From Gallionellales bacterium GWA2_60_18 (GTDB taxonomy: Bacteria; Pseudomonadota; Gammaproteobacteria; Burkholderiales; Gallionellaceae), in contig MGWS01000014.1 of NCBI GenBank assembly GCA_001801105.1, positions 77,813-90,622 on the forward strand: DNA of 12,810 bases, written 5' to 3'. Below, one piece after another: positions 1 to 6,316 of the stretch (its first letter is position 1; each line of letters starts with the position of its first letter). The notes under the pieces were generated by a model. It searched no databases and had not been told where the DNA came from. It saw only the letters and a program-made list of their open reading frames with translations. The position numbers were made by a program, and so were the translations under genes.

Positions 1-1
1 G

Positions 2-244
2 GTCCCTCTTCCGGGCATGAGCAAGGACAGGTCCATGCGCCTGAGCGGATTCTTCGATGCGGGTGCGATCTACGGGCCGGGCGACCCGGTCCCGGCCAGC
101 ACCGGGCTGAAGTATTCAGCCGGCGCGGCGCTCACCTGGATCTCGCCGGTAGGGCCGATCAAGATCAGCTATGCCAGGCCGCTCAACAAGCAGCCGCAGG
201 ACAAGTTGCAGGCTTTCCAGTTCAGCCTCGGCTCGATATTCTGA
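2..244 (+). CDS. bamA: Outer-membrane protein assembly factor BamA, C-terminal fragment
   Basis: Partial gene; the 5' part lies outside the window, and the frame is open from base 2 to the TGA at 242-244. BamA is the 16-stranded outer-membrane beta-barrel core of the Bam complex, which inserts other barrels. The visible part covers the last barrel strands: an SGFFDAG-type strand, then SAGAALTWISPVGPIKISYARPL, a pattern typical of the Omp85 barrel end. It closes with alternating residues and a terminal Phe (FQFSLGSIF), as expected for the beta-signal of an outer-membrane protein. The next genes, skp, lpxD, fabZ, lpxA and lpxB, follow BamA in many proteobacteria, which supports BamA over another Omp85 protein such as TamA. 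An ATG at 17 is internal to the barrel and is not a start. Confidence 0.93.
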   Translation, partial: VPLPGMSKDRSMRLSGFFDAGAIYGPGDPVPASTGLKYSAGAALTWISPVGPIKISYARPLNKQPQDKLQAFQFSLGSIF

Positions 245-260
245 TATAACTATAACCCTG

Positions 261-276
261 TCCCGTCCGGACGGGA
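261..276. promoter_or_regulatory. Perfect 16-bp palindrome between bamA and skp
   Basis: TCCCGTCCGGACGGGA reads identically on both strands. It lies in the 53-bp bamA-skp gap and ends 9 bases before the skp Shine-Dalgarno sequence (AAGGAG, 286-291). As RNA it could form a short hairpin, and as DNA a dimeric protein site. No T-run follows, so it is not an intrinsic terminator. Its role is not known from the sequence. Confidence 0.4.
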
Positions 277-297
277 GCGATGCGTAAGGAGAACGTA

Positions 298-831
298 ATG
301 AAGACGATGATCAAGGCAGCCATGTTGGCGGTATTGCTGGGCGCGGGAGCGGTTCAGGCGGCCGATTTCAAGGTGGGCGTGGTGGATACCGAGCGCGTGC
401 TGCGCGAATCCGTTCCGGCGATGAAGGCGGAAAAGCGTATCGAGAAGGAGTTCTCCGGGCGCGACCAGGAGATCAAGGCGCTGATGAAGCAGACCAAGGA
501 ATTGCAATCGCTGCTGGAAAAGGAAGGCAGCAAATTTTCGGACGCGGATCACCGCAACAAGGAGCGCGAACTGGCGGCGATGAACGCGAACCTGCAACGT
601 ATGCAGCGCGAATTTCGCGAAGACCTGAACCTGCGCAAGAATGAAGAACTGGCCGTCGTGCTGGATCGGGCCAACAAGGCAGTGCAGGTGGTGGCCGAAA
701 CGGAAAAGTACGATCTGATCCTGCAGGAAGCGGTGTATCGCAATCCGAAGATCGATATTACCGACAAGGTGATCAAGCAACTCGCCGTCGAAAAGGCCGA
801 CGCCAAGCCGGAAGCCAAGACCGCCAAATAA
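298..831 (+). CDS. skp: Periplasmic chaperone Skp/OmpH
   Basis: Skp is a trimeric periplasmic holdase that keeps unfolded outer-membrane proteins soluble on their way to BamA. The 177-residue product starts with a Sec signal peptide: MKTMIKAA, a hydrophobic stretch, then AVQA before ADFKVGVVD, so cleavage is likely after residue 21. The mature start (KVGVVDTERVL) and the long charged, Gln/Glu/Lys-rich coiled-coil middle (about residues 40-135) are typical of OmpH/Skp. A Lys/Ala-rich tail ends the protein. The ATG at 298 is chosen because AAGGAG at 286-291 lies 6 bases upstream and the signal peptide begins there; an in-frame ATG at 280 would add six residues and lacks a ribosome site. It sits between bamA and lpxD, the usual position. 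Confidence 0.95.
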   Translation: MKTMIKAAMLAVLLGAGAVQAADFKVGVVDTERVLRESVPAMKAEKRIEKEFSGRDQEIKALMKQTKELQSLLEKEGSKFSDADHRNKERELAAMNANLQRMQREFREDLNLRKNEELAVVLDRANKAVQVVAETEKYDLILQEAVYRNPKIDITDKVIKQLAVEKADAKPEAKTAK

Positions 832-843
832 GCGGTACGCCGG

Positions 844-1884
844 ATGGAGATTTCCCATAGTCTGACGGATATCGCGTCCCGGCTCGGCGGACGCGTGGTC
901 GGCGACGGCGCGGTGCGCGTCACCGGCATCGCCACGCTGGAAAAGGCACAGCCGCACCACATCAGTTTTCTCACCAACAGCAAGTACCGTACGCAACTCG
1001 CCACCACGAAGGCGGCTGCGGTCATCCTGGGCGAGACGGATGCCGATGCGACCGATATGCCGCGCATCATCTCGGACAATCCCTACGCTTATTTCGCCAA
1101 GGTCTCCTCCTTGCTCAACCCGCTGCCGGAGATCGCGCCCGGCGTGCATCCCGCAGCGGTCGTCGCCGCATCCGCCAGCATCGACGCGACCGCCAGCATC
1201 GCTGCGACCGCGGTGATCGGCGAACATGCGGTGGTCGGCGCGCATTCGGTGGTCGGCGAGGGCTGCTGCATCGGCGCCAACACCGTCATCGGCAGCCGCG
1301 CGCGGCTGTATCCGCACGTCACGGTCTATCACGACTGCGTGATTGGCGACGGTCTGATCGCACATTCCGGGGCGGTGATCGGCTCGGACGGCTTCGGCAT
1401 CGCGATGGACGAAGGGCGCTGGGTCAAGATCCCGCAGATCGGGCGCGTGGTGATCGGCAACGATGTCGAGATCGGCGCGAACACTACCATAGACCGCGGC
1501 GCGTTGGACGACACGGTGATCGAGGACGGCGTGAAGCTGGATAACCAGATCCAGGTCGCGCACAACGTGCGCATCGGCGCGCACACCGCCATCGCGGGTT
1601 GCGCCGGCATCGCCGGCAGCGCGGTGATCGGACGTTATTGCCTGATTGGCGGCGGTGCGCGTATTCTTGGCCACTTGCAACTGGCGGATCATGTCGAGAT
1701 CGCAGCGCATACGCTGGTCGGGAAATCCATCCGCGAGCCGGGTTCCTACGCGGCTATCTACCCGCTGGCGAAGCAGGAAGACTGGCGCAGGAATGCCGCG
1801 CAGTTGCGTCATCTGGATGAACTGGCGAAGCGAGTCAGGGTATTGGAACAGGAAATCAAATCATTGAAGGGTGAAAACCAATGA
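844..1884 (+). CDS. lpxD: UDP-3-O-(3-hydroxyacyl)glucosamine N-acyltransferase LpxD
   Basis: LpxD adds the second hydroxyacyl chain, from acyl-ACP, to the 2-amino group of UDP-3-O-acylglucosamine, the third step of lipid A synthesis; it acts in the cytoplasm at the inner membrane. The 346-residue protein has the family layout. An N-terminal uridine-binding domain spans about residues 1-100 ([20 protein letters not shown]). A left-handed beta-helix of hexapeptide repeats follows at about 105-315, and a C-terminal helix ends the protein ([19 protein letters not shown]). The catalytic His is H240 in [18 protein letters not shown], matching H239 of E. coli. The start lies 12 bases after the skp stop with no clear Shine-Dalgarno, so coupled translation is likely. 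The stop overlaps the fabZ start as ATGA. Confidence 0.97.
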   Translation: MEISHSLTDIASRLGGRVVGDGAVRVTGIATLEKAQPHHISFLTNSKYRTQLATTKAAAVILGETDADATDMPRIISDNPYAYFAKVSSLLNPLPEIAPGVHPAAVVAASASIDATASIAATAVIGEHAVVGAHSVVGEGCCIGANTVIGSRARLYPHVTVYHDCVIGDGLIAHSGAVIGSDGFGIAMDEGRWVKIPQIGRVVIGNDVEIGANTTIDRGALDDTVIEDGVKLDNQIQVAHNVRIGAHTAIAGCAGIAGSAVIGRYCLIGGGARILGHLQLADHVEIAAHTLVGKSIREPGSYAAIYPLAKQEDWRRNAAQLRHLDELAKRVRVLEQEIKSLKGENQ

Positions 1885-2330
1885 GCACGCAAATGGACAT
1901 ACATGAAATTCTCCAACATCTGCCGCACCGTTATCCATTCCTGCTGGTGGATCGCGTGCTGTCAGTCGAGCCGGGCAAGAACATCGTCGCGCTGAAGAAC
2001 GTCACCATCAACGAGCCGTTCTTTCCCGGCCATTACCCGCATCATCCGGTGATGCCCGGCGTGCTGATCATCGAGGCCATGGCGCAGGTCGCGGCCTTGC
2101 TGTCGTTCAAGTCCATGGACAGCAAGCCGGACGAAAACTCGGTGTACTACTTCGCCGGCATCGACGGCGCGCGCTTCAAGCGCCCGGTCTCTCCCGGCGA
2201 CCAGTTGATCTTCAAGGTGGAACTGACGCGCAGCATGCGCGGCGTGTTCAAGTTCAGCGCCAGGGCGGAAGTGGATGGGCTGCTGGCAGCCGAAGCGGAA
2301 CTGATGTGTACCGTGAAGTCGGTGGCCTGA
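1881..2330 (+). CDS. fabZ: 3-hydroxyacyl-[acyl-carrier-protein] dehydratase FabZ
   Basis: FabZ dehydrates (R)-3-hydroxyacyl-ACP to trans-2-enoyl-ACP in fatty-acid elongation, and so competes with LpxA and LpxD for the same hydroxyacyl-ACP pool. The 149-residue hot-dog-fold protein carries the signatures [13 protein letters not shown] and [14 protein letters not shown] followed by LIIEAMAQ. The catalytic pair is H51 and E65, with the 14-residue spacing seen in known FabZ enzymes. The length is normal for the family. The ATG overlaps the lpxD stop by four bases and is preceded by GAAGGG at 1866-1871. Its own TGA shares one base with the lpxA ATG (TGATG), so the three genes are probably translationally coupled. 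Confidence 0.98.
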   Translation: MSTQMDIHEILQHLPHRYPFLLVDRVLSVEPGKNIVALKNVTINEPFFPGHYPHHPVMPGVLIIEAMAQVAALLSFKSMDSKPDENSVYYFAGIDGARFKRPVSPGDQLIFKVELTRSMRGVFKFSARAEVDGLLAAEAELMCTVKSVA

Positions 2331-3100
2331 TGATTCATCCAACCGCTATCGTCCACCCCGATGCCAAACTCGCTGATGACGTCGAGGTGGGTGCCTATTC
2401 CATCATCGGCGAACATGTCGAGATCGGCACCGGCACGGTGATCGGCCCGCATGTGGTGATCAACGGCCACACGCGCATCGGCCAGCACAACCGCATCTTC
2501 CAGTTCTGCTCGTTGGGCGAGATCCCGCAGGACAAGAAATATGCGGGAGAGCCGACCCGTCTGGAGATCGGCGACCACAATACCATCCGCGAGTTCTGCA
2601 CCTTCAACCTCGGCACCGCGCAGGATACCGGTGTCACTCGCGTCGGCAACCACAACTGGATCATGGCCTACGTGCATCTGGCGCACGATTGCCAGGTCGG
2701 CGACCACACCATCTTCGCCAATAACGCGCAGCTCGCCGGCCATGTGCATGTCGGCGACTACGCCATCCTCGGCGGATTCACCGTGGTGCACCAATTCGTC
2801 AGGATAGGCGCGCACATCATCACCGGCATGGGCTCCATCCTGTTGCAGGACGTGCCGCCCTACGTGCTGGCCTCCGGCAACCCCGCCGCGCCGCATGGCA
2901 TCAACGCCGAAGGCCTGAAACGGCGCGGCTTCTCCAGCGGCTCGGTGATGGCGATCAAGCGCGCTTACAAGACCCTGTATAAATCCGGTCTGGGGCTTGA
3001 TGAAGCCAAAGCGGTCATCCAGTCACAACTGGCAGAACACGCCGAGTTGCAGTTGCTGGCAGATTTCCTCGCCGATTCGCAGCGCGGCATCGTCCGCTGA
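2330..3100 (+). CDS. lpxA: UDP-N-acetylglucosamine O-acyltransferase LpxA
   Basis: LpxA transfers a 3-hydroxyacyl chain from ACP to the 3-OH of UDP-GlcNAc, the first step of lipid A synthesis. The 256-residue protein starts [14 protein letters not shown] and is a left-handed beta-helix of hexapeptide repeats to about residue 180, followed by a helical C-terminal domain ([20 protein letters not shown]). The catalytic His is H119 in [10 protein letters not shown] (E. coli H125). H138, H154 and Q155 of the active site are also present (LAGHV, VVHQF). The position equivalent to the E. coli acyl-chain ruler G173 is M167 in ITGMGS, which predicts a shorter acyl chain. The ATG at 2330 is chosen because it aligns with the family N-terminus and overlaps the fabZ stop; an upstream in-frame start at 2306 would add residues encoded inside fabZ. 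Confidence 0.97.
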   Translation: MIHPTAIVHPDAKLADDVEVGAYSIIGEHVEIGTGTVIGPHVVINGHTRIGQHNRIFQFCSLGEIPQDKKYAGEPTRLEIGDHNTIREFCTFNLGTAQDTGVTRVGNHNWIMAYVHLAHDCQVGDHTIFANNAQLAGHVHVGDYAILGGFTVVHQFVRIGAHIITGMGSILLQDVPPYVLASGNPAAPHGINAEGLKRRGFSSGSVMAIKRAYKTLYKSGLGLDEAKAVIQSQLAEHAELQLLADFLADSQRGIVR

Positions 3101-3123
3101 CCCAAGCAGCCCAAAGGTTTTTC

Positions 3124-4308
3124 ATGCAGCAGAAAACAATCGTAATCGGCATCGTCGCGGGCGAAGCCTCGGGCGACCTGCTCGGCAGCCACCTGATGGC
3201 TGCGTTGAAGGAAGTGCGCCCGGACATCCGCTTCGTCGGGATCGGCGGGCCGAAGATGCAATCCGCCGGCATGGAACTGCTGTTCCCGATGGAAAAACTG
3301 GCGGTGCGCGGCTATGTCGAGGTGCTGCGGCACTACCGCGAGATCGTCGGCATCCGCGGCAAGCTGCGCGCGCGTTTCCTGAACGATCGTCCCGACCTGT
3401 TCATCGGCGTGGATGCGCCGGACTTCAACCTCGACCTGGAACTCGCGCTTAAAGCAAGCGGCATCCCCACCATCCATTACGTCAGCCCCTCGATCTGGGC
3501 ATGGCGCGGCGAACGCATCAACAAGATCAAGCGTGCCGTGTCGCACATGCTCGCGCTGTTCCCGCACGAGCCCAAGCTCTACAGCGACGCGGGCATCCCG
3601 GTGGACTACGTCGGCCATCCGCTCGCCGACATGCTGCCGGAATACCCGAAGCGCGCCGAGATGCGCGAGACCATGCGCATCCCGTTGCAGGCGAAGGTAT
3701 TCGCCTTGCTGCCCGGCAGCCGCCAGAGCGAAGTGAAGCACCTCGCGCGCACCTACATCGAAACCGCCCGGCGCATGTTGCAACAGATACCCGATGCGCG
3801 TTTTCTCGTGCCGCTGGTCAGCCGCGAAACGCGCGGCATCTTCGAACAGGCGCTGTACGATTGCGACGCGCAGCAATTGCCCTTTACGCTGCTGTTCGGG
3901 CATGCGCAGGATGCCATGATCGCCGCCGATGGCGTGCTGGTCGCCTCCGGCACCGCCACGCTGGAATGCGCGCTGCTCAAGCGTCCCATGGTCATCACCT
4001 ACCGCATGCCGGCGTTCTCTTGGTGGATGATCAAGCGCAAACGCTATCAGCCATACTTCGGCCTGCCCAACATCCTGTGCGGGCGCTTCGTCGTGCCCGA
4101 GCTGATCCAGGAAGACGCCACGCCGGAAAACCTCGCACAGGCGCTGCTCAACCTCGTCAATGACAAGGAAGCCGTCGCCGAACTCGAACAGACCTTCCTG
4201 TCGCTGCATCACACCCTGCGCCAGAACACCGCGCAGAAAGCCGCAGCCGCTATCCTGCCTTATCTGCCGAACATGGAAACCCCTCGCCCGCTTGCGGGAG
4301 AGGGGTAG
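3124..4308 (+). CDS. lpxB: Lipid-A-disaccharide synthase LpxB
   Basis: LpxB is a family-19 glycosyltransferase at the inner membrane that joins UDP-diacylglucosamine and lipid X into the lipid A disaccharide. The 394-residue product shows the family motifs in order. AGEASGDLLGSHLM is at the N-terminus, followed by GIGGPKMQSAGMELLFPMEKLAVRG. The remaining motifs are HYVSPSIWAWRGERI, DYVGHPLAD, LLPGSRQSEVKHL (near residue 200), SGTATLECALLKRPMVITYR and LPNILCGRFVVPELIQE. The start is supported by AAAGG at 3113-3117, and the lpxA stop is 23 bases upstream. The last residues (TPRPLAGEG) are encoded by a REP-like hairpin and are unlikely to be native LpxB; E. coli LpxB is about 382 residues. The TAG stop directly follows the hairpin and is in frame with rnhB. 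Confidence 0.97.
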   Translation: MQQKTIVIGIVAGEASGDLLGSHLMAALKEVRPDIRFVGIGGPKMQSAGMELLFPMEKLAVRGYVEVLRHYREIVGIRGKLRARFLNDRPDLFIGVDAPDFNLDLELALKASGIPTIHYVSPSIWAWRGERINKIKRAVSHMLALFPHEPKLYSDAGIPVDYVGHPLADMLPEYPKRAEMRETMRIPLQAKVFALLPGSRQSEVKHLARTYIETARRMLQQIPDARFLVPLVSRETRGIFEQALYDCDAQQLPFTLLFGHAQDAMIAADGVLVASGTATLECALLKRPMVITYRMPAFSWWMIKRKRYQPYFGLPNILCGRFVVPELIQEDATPENLAQALLNLVNDKEAVAELEQTFLSLHHTLRQNTAQKAAAAILPYLPNMETPRPLAGEG

Positions 4309-4317
4309 GGGAGAGGG
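4280..4317. repeat. REP-like CCCCTC/GAGGGG hairpin repeat at the lpxB-rnhB junction
   Basis: A 12-bp stem (4280-4291 with 4294-4305, one mismatch, two-base loop) is followed by TAGGGGAGAGGG. The C-rich/G-rich arms with a CCGC-TT-GCGG tip resemble the dispersed extragenic palindromes common in proteobacterial genomes; that likeness is from memory, not a search. The element overlaps the end of lpxB, supplies its TAG stop, and places a purine-rich GGGGAGAGGG just before the rnhB coding region. Confidence 0.6.
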
Positions 4318-4320
4318 AAA

Positions 4321-4905
4321 ATCAATTCGTCGCGCATCATCCTCATCTGCGGCGTGGATGAAGCAGGGCGGGGCCCGCTCGCCGGCCCGGTGAGTGCGGC
4401 GGCGGTGATCCTCGACGACGCGCATCCCATCGCCGGGTTGGCGGACTCCAAGAAACTCTCCGAAAAACAGCGCGACCGGCTCGCGCCCATCATCCGCGAA
4501 CATGCGCTCGCCTGGGCCGTGGCCCATGCCGAAGTCGAAGAGATCGACCGCCTCAACATCCTGCAAGCCACACTGCTGGCGATGCGCCGCGCCGTGCTGG
4601 CGCTCGACATCCAGCCGCAGCGGGTGCTGGTGGACGGCCTGTACTGCCCGCAGACCGGCATCCCCAGCGAAGCCATCGTCAAGGGCGACAGCAAAGTCGC
4701 CGCCATCTCGGCCGCCTCCATCCTCGCCAAGACCGCGCGCGACGAGATCATGCTGCAACTGCACGAACGCTACCCGCACTACGGTTTCGCCGACCACAAG
4801 GGCTACCCCACCGCCGCACACCTCGCCGCGCTGCGCGAGCACGGCGTATCCGAGGTGCACCGCAGGAGTTTCAGGCCGGTGCGCGAAGTGTTACAGTCCT
4901 CCTAG
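4321..4905 (+). CDS. rnhB: Ribonuclease HII
   Basis: RNase HII cuts RNA in RNA-DNA hybrids, including single ribonucleotides left in DNA. All four catalytic acids are visible: D13 and E14 in [15 protein letters not shown]105 in VLVDGLYCP and D123 in [18 protein letters not shown]. They sit exactly three residues before the E. coli positions (16, 17, 108, 126). The C-terminal [15 protein letters not shown] and HRRSFRPV are also typical. The start is unusual. The only canonical start codon is a GTG at 4354, which would put the catalytic Asp at residue 2 and delete the first beta strand (IILICG). Homology requires coding from at least 4336. The ATC at 4321 is offered as the start: GGAG/GAGG at 4310-4316 is well spaced, and it gives a normal 194 residues. 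Gene identity is firm; the start is not. Confidence 0.93.
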   Translation: MNSSRIILICGVDEAGRGPLAGPVSAAAVILDDAHPIAGLADSKKLSEKQRDRLAPIIREHALAWAVAHAEVEEIDRLNILQATLLAMRRAVLALDIQPQRVLVDGLYCPQTGIPSEAIVKGDSKVAAISAASILAKTARDEIMLQLHERYPHYGFADHKGYPTAAHLAALREHGVSEVHRRSFRPVREVLQSS

Positions 4906-4927
4906 CAATACATCTTCCGAGGCCGCC

Positions 4928-5383
4928 ATGCCATTCTTCAAGCTCATCCATCTGCTCGCCGTGTTGGCTTGGGTCGGCGGCATGTTCTTCGCCTATGTCG
5001 TGCTGCGTCCGGCAGCCGTCGAAATTCTCCAGCCGCCGGAGCGCCTGCGCCTGTGGCACGGCGTGTTTCGCCGTTTCTTCAGATGGGTGTGGGGCGCGAT
5101 CGGCGTGATCCTGGTGAGCGGGCTGTACATGATCCGTCTGTATGGCGGCATGGGGCAGGTGCTGCCCCATGTGCATATCATGCTGGTGCTGGGGCTGGCG
5201 ATGATGGCGATCTTCGGCTATGTGTACTTCGTTTGCTACAAGCCGTTCAGTCTGCATGTCGCCGGGGATCAATGGAAAGAGGCGGGCGAACTGCTGGGTC
5301 GGATACGCAAGTTGGTCGCGCTGAACCTTGCGCTGGGCGTGGCGACGGTGAGCGTGGCGGTGCTCGGCGTGCTGTGGATGTGA
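4928..5383 (+). CDS. CopD-like four-helix integral membrane protein
   Basis: The product is a 151-residue inner-membrane protein with four predicted helices, at about residues 4-27, 49-69, 77-100 and 125-150. The N-terminus MPFFKLIHLLAVLAWVGGMFF, with a His (H8) and Trp (W15) in helix 1, resembles stand-alone CopD/HemJ-like membrane proteins, in which helix histidines may bind copper or haem. The match is by pattern only, and the substrate cannot be told from the sequence. The ATG at 4928 is chosen because GAGG at 4919-4922 lies 5 bases upstream and the hydrophobic domain starts there; the frame stays open further upstream but is then out of phase inside rnhB. It follows rnhB by 22 bases, so it is probably co-transcribed. 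Confidence 0.78.
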   Translation: MPFFKLIHLLAVLAWVGGMFFAYVVLRPAAVEILQPPERLRLWHGVFRRFFRWVWGAIGVILVSGLYMIRLYGGMGQVLPHVHIMLVLGLAMMAIFGYVYFVCYKPFSLHVAGDQWKEAGELLGRIRKLVALNLALGVATVSVAVLGVLWM

Positions 5384-5388
5384 TGGCA

Positions 5389-5411
5389 ACGGGCGCCGAT
5401 GCGGCGCCCGT
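5389..5411 (+). terminator. GC-rich hairpin after the lpx/rnhB block
   Basis: A perfect 9-bp stem, ACGGGCGCC (5389-5397) with GGCGCCCGT (5403-5411), extends to 10 bp with a three-base loop. It begins 5 bases after the stop of the membrane-protein gene. No T-run follows on either strand, so it may be a weak terminator or an RNA 3'-end stabiliser rather than a classic intrinsic terminator. Confidence 0.45.
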
Positions 5412-5461
5412 ATCCCAAATACATAGCGACGGAAATTGTAGCGAGCAGCTGAAGCCGGTAG

Positions 5462-5488
5462 GTCGGGTTAGCGATAGCGTAACCCGAC
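5462..5488. repeat. REP-type inverted repeat between convergent genes
   Basis: The arms GTCGGGTTA (5462-5470) and TAACCCGAC (5480-5488) are perfectly complementary around the 9-base centre GCGATAGCG. It lies between the convergent membrane-protein gene and the cNMP-domain gene, 7 bases after the latter's stop codon. The TCGGGTTA...TAACCCGA form resembles dispersed repeats in many proteobacteria (recognition from memory). It could act as a bidirectional transcription end. Confidence 0.55.
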
Positions 5489-5495
5489 AATTCGG

Positions 5496-5981
5496 TTAGT
5501 AACCCCCGCTGTTGCGGTAGATATAGCTGCTCAGCTCGGAGGACTTCGCGTTCATGTTACGCACGATGCCGTGCATATAGCGCACGATGCCGCGCATCAC
5601 CTTGTGTGCGGTCATCGGACGGGTGCAGACCAGCGCCTCGAATTTGGCGCTTGGCATGCTCAATACCTTGCTTTCCCCTATCGAATAAAGTGCCGCGCTG
5701 TGCTGCGACGGCGCTCCGCCGACGAAGGTGATGATGCCGGCCAGATCGCCCGGTTTGAGCACATGGATCGCGGTGTCCCCATCGCTGCTGTGTATTTTCA
5801 CCTGTATCTCGCCTTGCGCAAGAATGTACAGATTGTCGGGCTGTTTGCCGCCCGGCTGAACTATCAGGTCGCCCGCCTTGTGGTGCTGGACATCGAACAA
5901 TTCCTCAAAAATTTCCAGTTCCGCGTCAGTCAACTCTTCGGTAATTGTTGAGATGCGCAGCGTATCAACCACTAATGACAT
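5496..5981 (-). CDS. Stand-alone cyclic-nucleotide-binding-like domain protein
   Basis: The 161-residue protein has a Crp/Fnr-type beta-roll at about residues 15-120: FDVQHHKAGDLIVQPGGKQPDNLYILAQGEIQVKI, then VLKPGDLAGIITFVGG. A helical tail follows (residues 110-150). There is no helix-turn-helix DNA-binding domain, so it is not a classical Crp/Fnr regulator; a protein-protein regulatory role is possible. The phosphate-binding cassette is degenerate: the Glu and Arg of CRP (GE..., RSA) align with I83 and H94, so canonical cAMP binding is unlikely. The start ATG has an excellent AAAGGAG (complement of 5988-5994) 6 bases upstream. It is monocistronic as seen, convergent with the upstream membrane-protein gene, and separated from msrA by a MITE-like repeat. 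Confidence 0.85.
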   Translation of the reverse strand: MSLVVDTLRISTITEELTDAELEIFEELFDVQHHKAGDLIVQPGGKQPDNLYILAQGEIQVKIHSSDGDTAIHVLKPGDLAGIITFVGGAPSQHSAALYSIGESKVLSMPSAKFEALVCTRPMTAHKVMRGIVRYMHGIVRNMNAKSSELSSYIYRNSGGY

Positions 5982-6129
5982 TTCGAGCTCCTTTCGAGTA
6001 TTGATTCAATTTGTCGTGGAAACTGCCGGTGATTCCTGGCGGGTTCCAGCCATCGGCATCATAACAAATAACCACGGGAAAACCATGGTCAGGGGGCAGG
6101 TTTTTGCATGTGCGCCGGTAAAGACTGCC
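5982..6129. other. Upstream region of the cNMP-domain gene
   Basis: This stretch has no gene. On the - strand it holds the AAAGGAG ribosome site (5988-5994) and a TATGAT -10-like hexamer (complement of 6058-6063), but no convincing -35 at the right distance. The rest of the gap to msrA (6130-6316) is the MITE-like repeat. Confidence 0.4.
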
Positions 6130-6316
6130 GGGCGCCTCTAAAATTTCAAAGTTCTAAGCAAGACAAGGCGCGAGCAAAAAATTGCGACGCGGCATATGTG
6201 TGATATGTAAGGAGTGATTTTTTGTGAGCAACGCCGTATTGCGACAAAACGCAGTTTCAGTGAAGACTAACCTTCAGGTTATGTCGAAACTAAAATTTGG
6301 ATTTTTAGAGGTGCCC
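6130..6316. mobile_element. MITE-like element with imperfect terminal inverted repeats
   Basis: The left end GGGCGCCTCTAAAATTTCAA (from 6130) and the reverse complement of the right end, GGGCACCTCTAAAAATCCAA (ending at 6316), match at 17 of 20 positions, with weaker pairing to about base 26. The 187-bp interior has no coding frame. It carries a direct repeat ATTGCGAC (6181-6188, 6238-6245), inverted AAAAAAT tracts and ATATG-rich palindromic stretches. Length, terminal repeats and non-coding interior fit a miniature inverted-repeat element mobilised by a transposase elsewhere. No clear target-site duplication is seen. The right terminus abuts the msrA stop codon, sharing its last base. The parent IS family cannot be named from the sequence. 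Confidence 0.7.

Noticed and set aside
250..1812. A 520-codon open frame on the - strand opposite skp and lpxD
   Set aside because: It mirrors the hexapeptide-repeat codons of lpxD (repetitive HxxADHR-like text) and has no domain of its own, so it is a shadow of the real genes.
2965..4860. A 631-codon open frame on the - strand opposite lpxB and rnhB
   Set aside because: It is antisense to two firmly identified genes in GC-rich DNA, where such shadow frames are common. Its translation is Arg/His/Asp-rich with no recognisable domain.
4502..4927. Extension of the CopD-like protein frame upstream into rnhB
   Set aside because: The upstream part is out of phase inside rnhB and reads as low-complexity Arg/Pro/Ser text; the ATG at 4928 has its own ribosome site and begins the hydrophobic domain.
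5389..5411. Calling the hairpin after the membrane-protein gene a firm intrinsic terminator
   Set aside because: There is no T-run on either strand, so it is listed only with moderate confidence.
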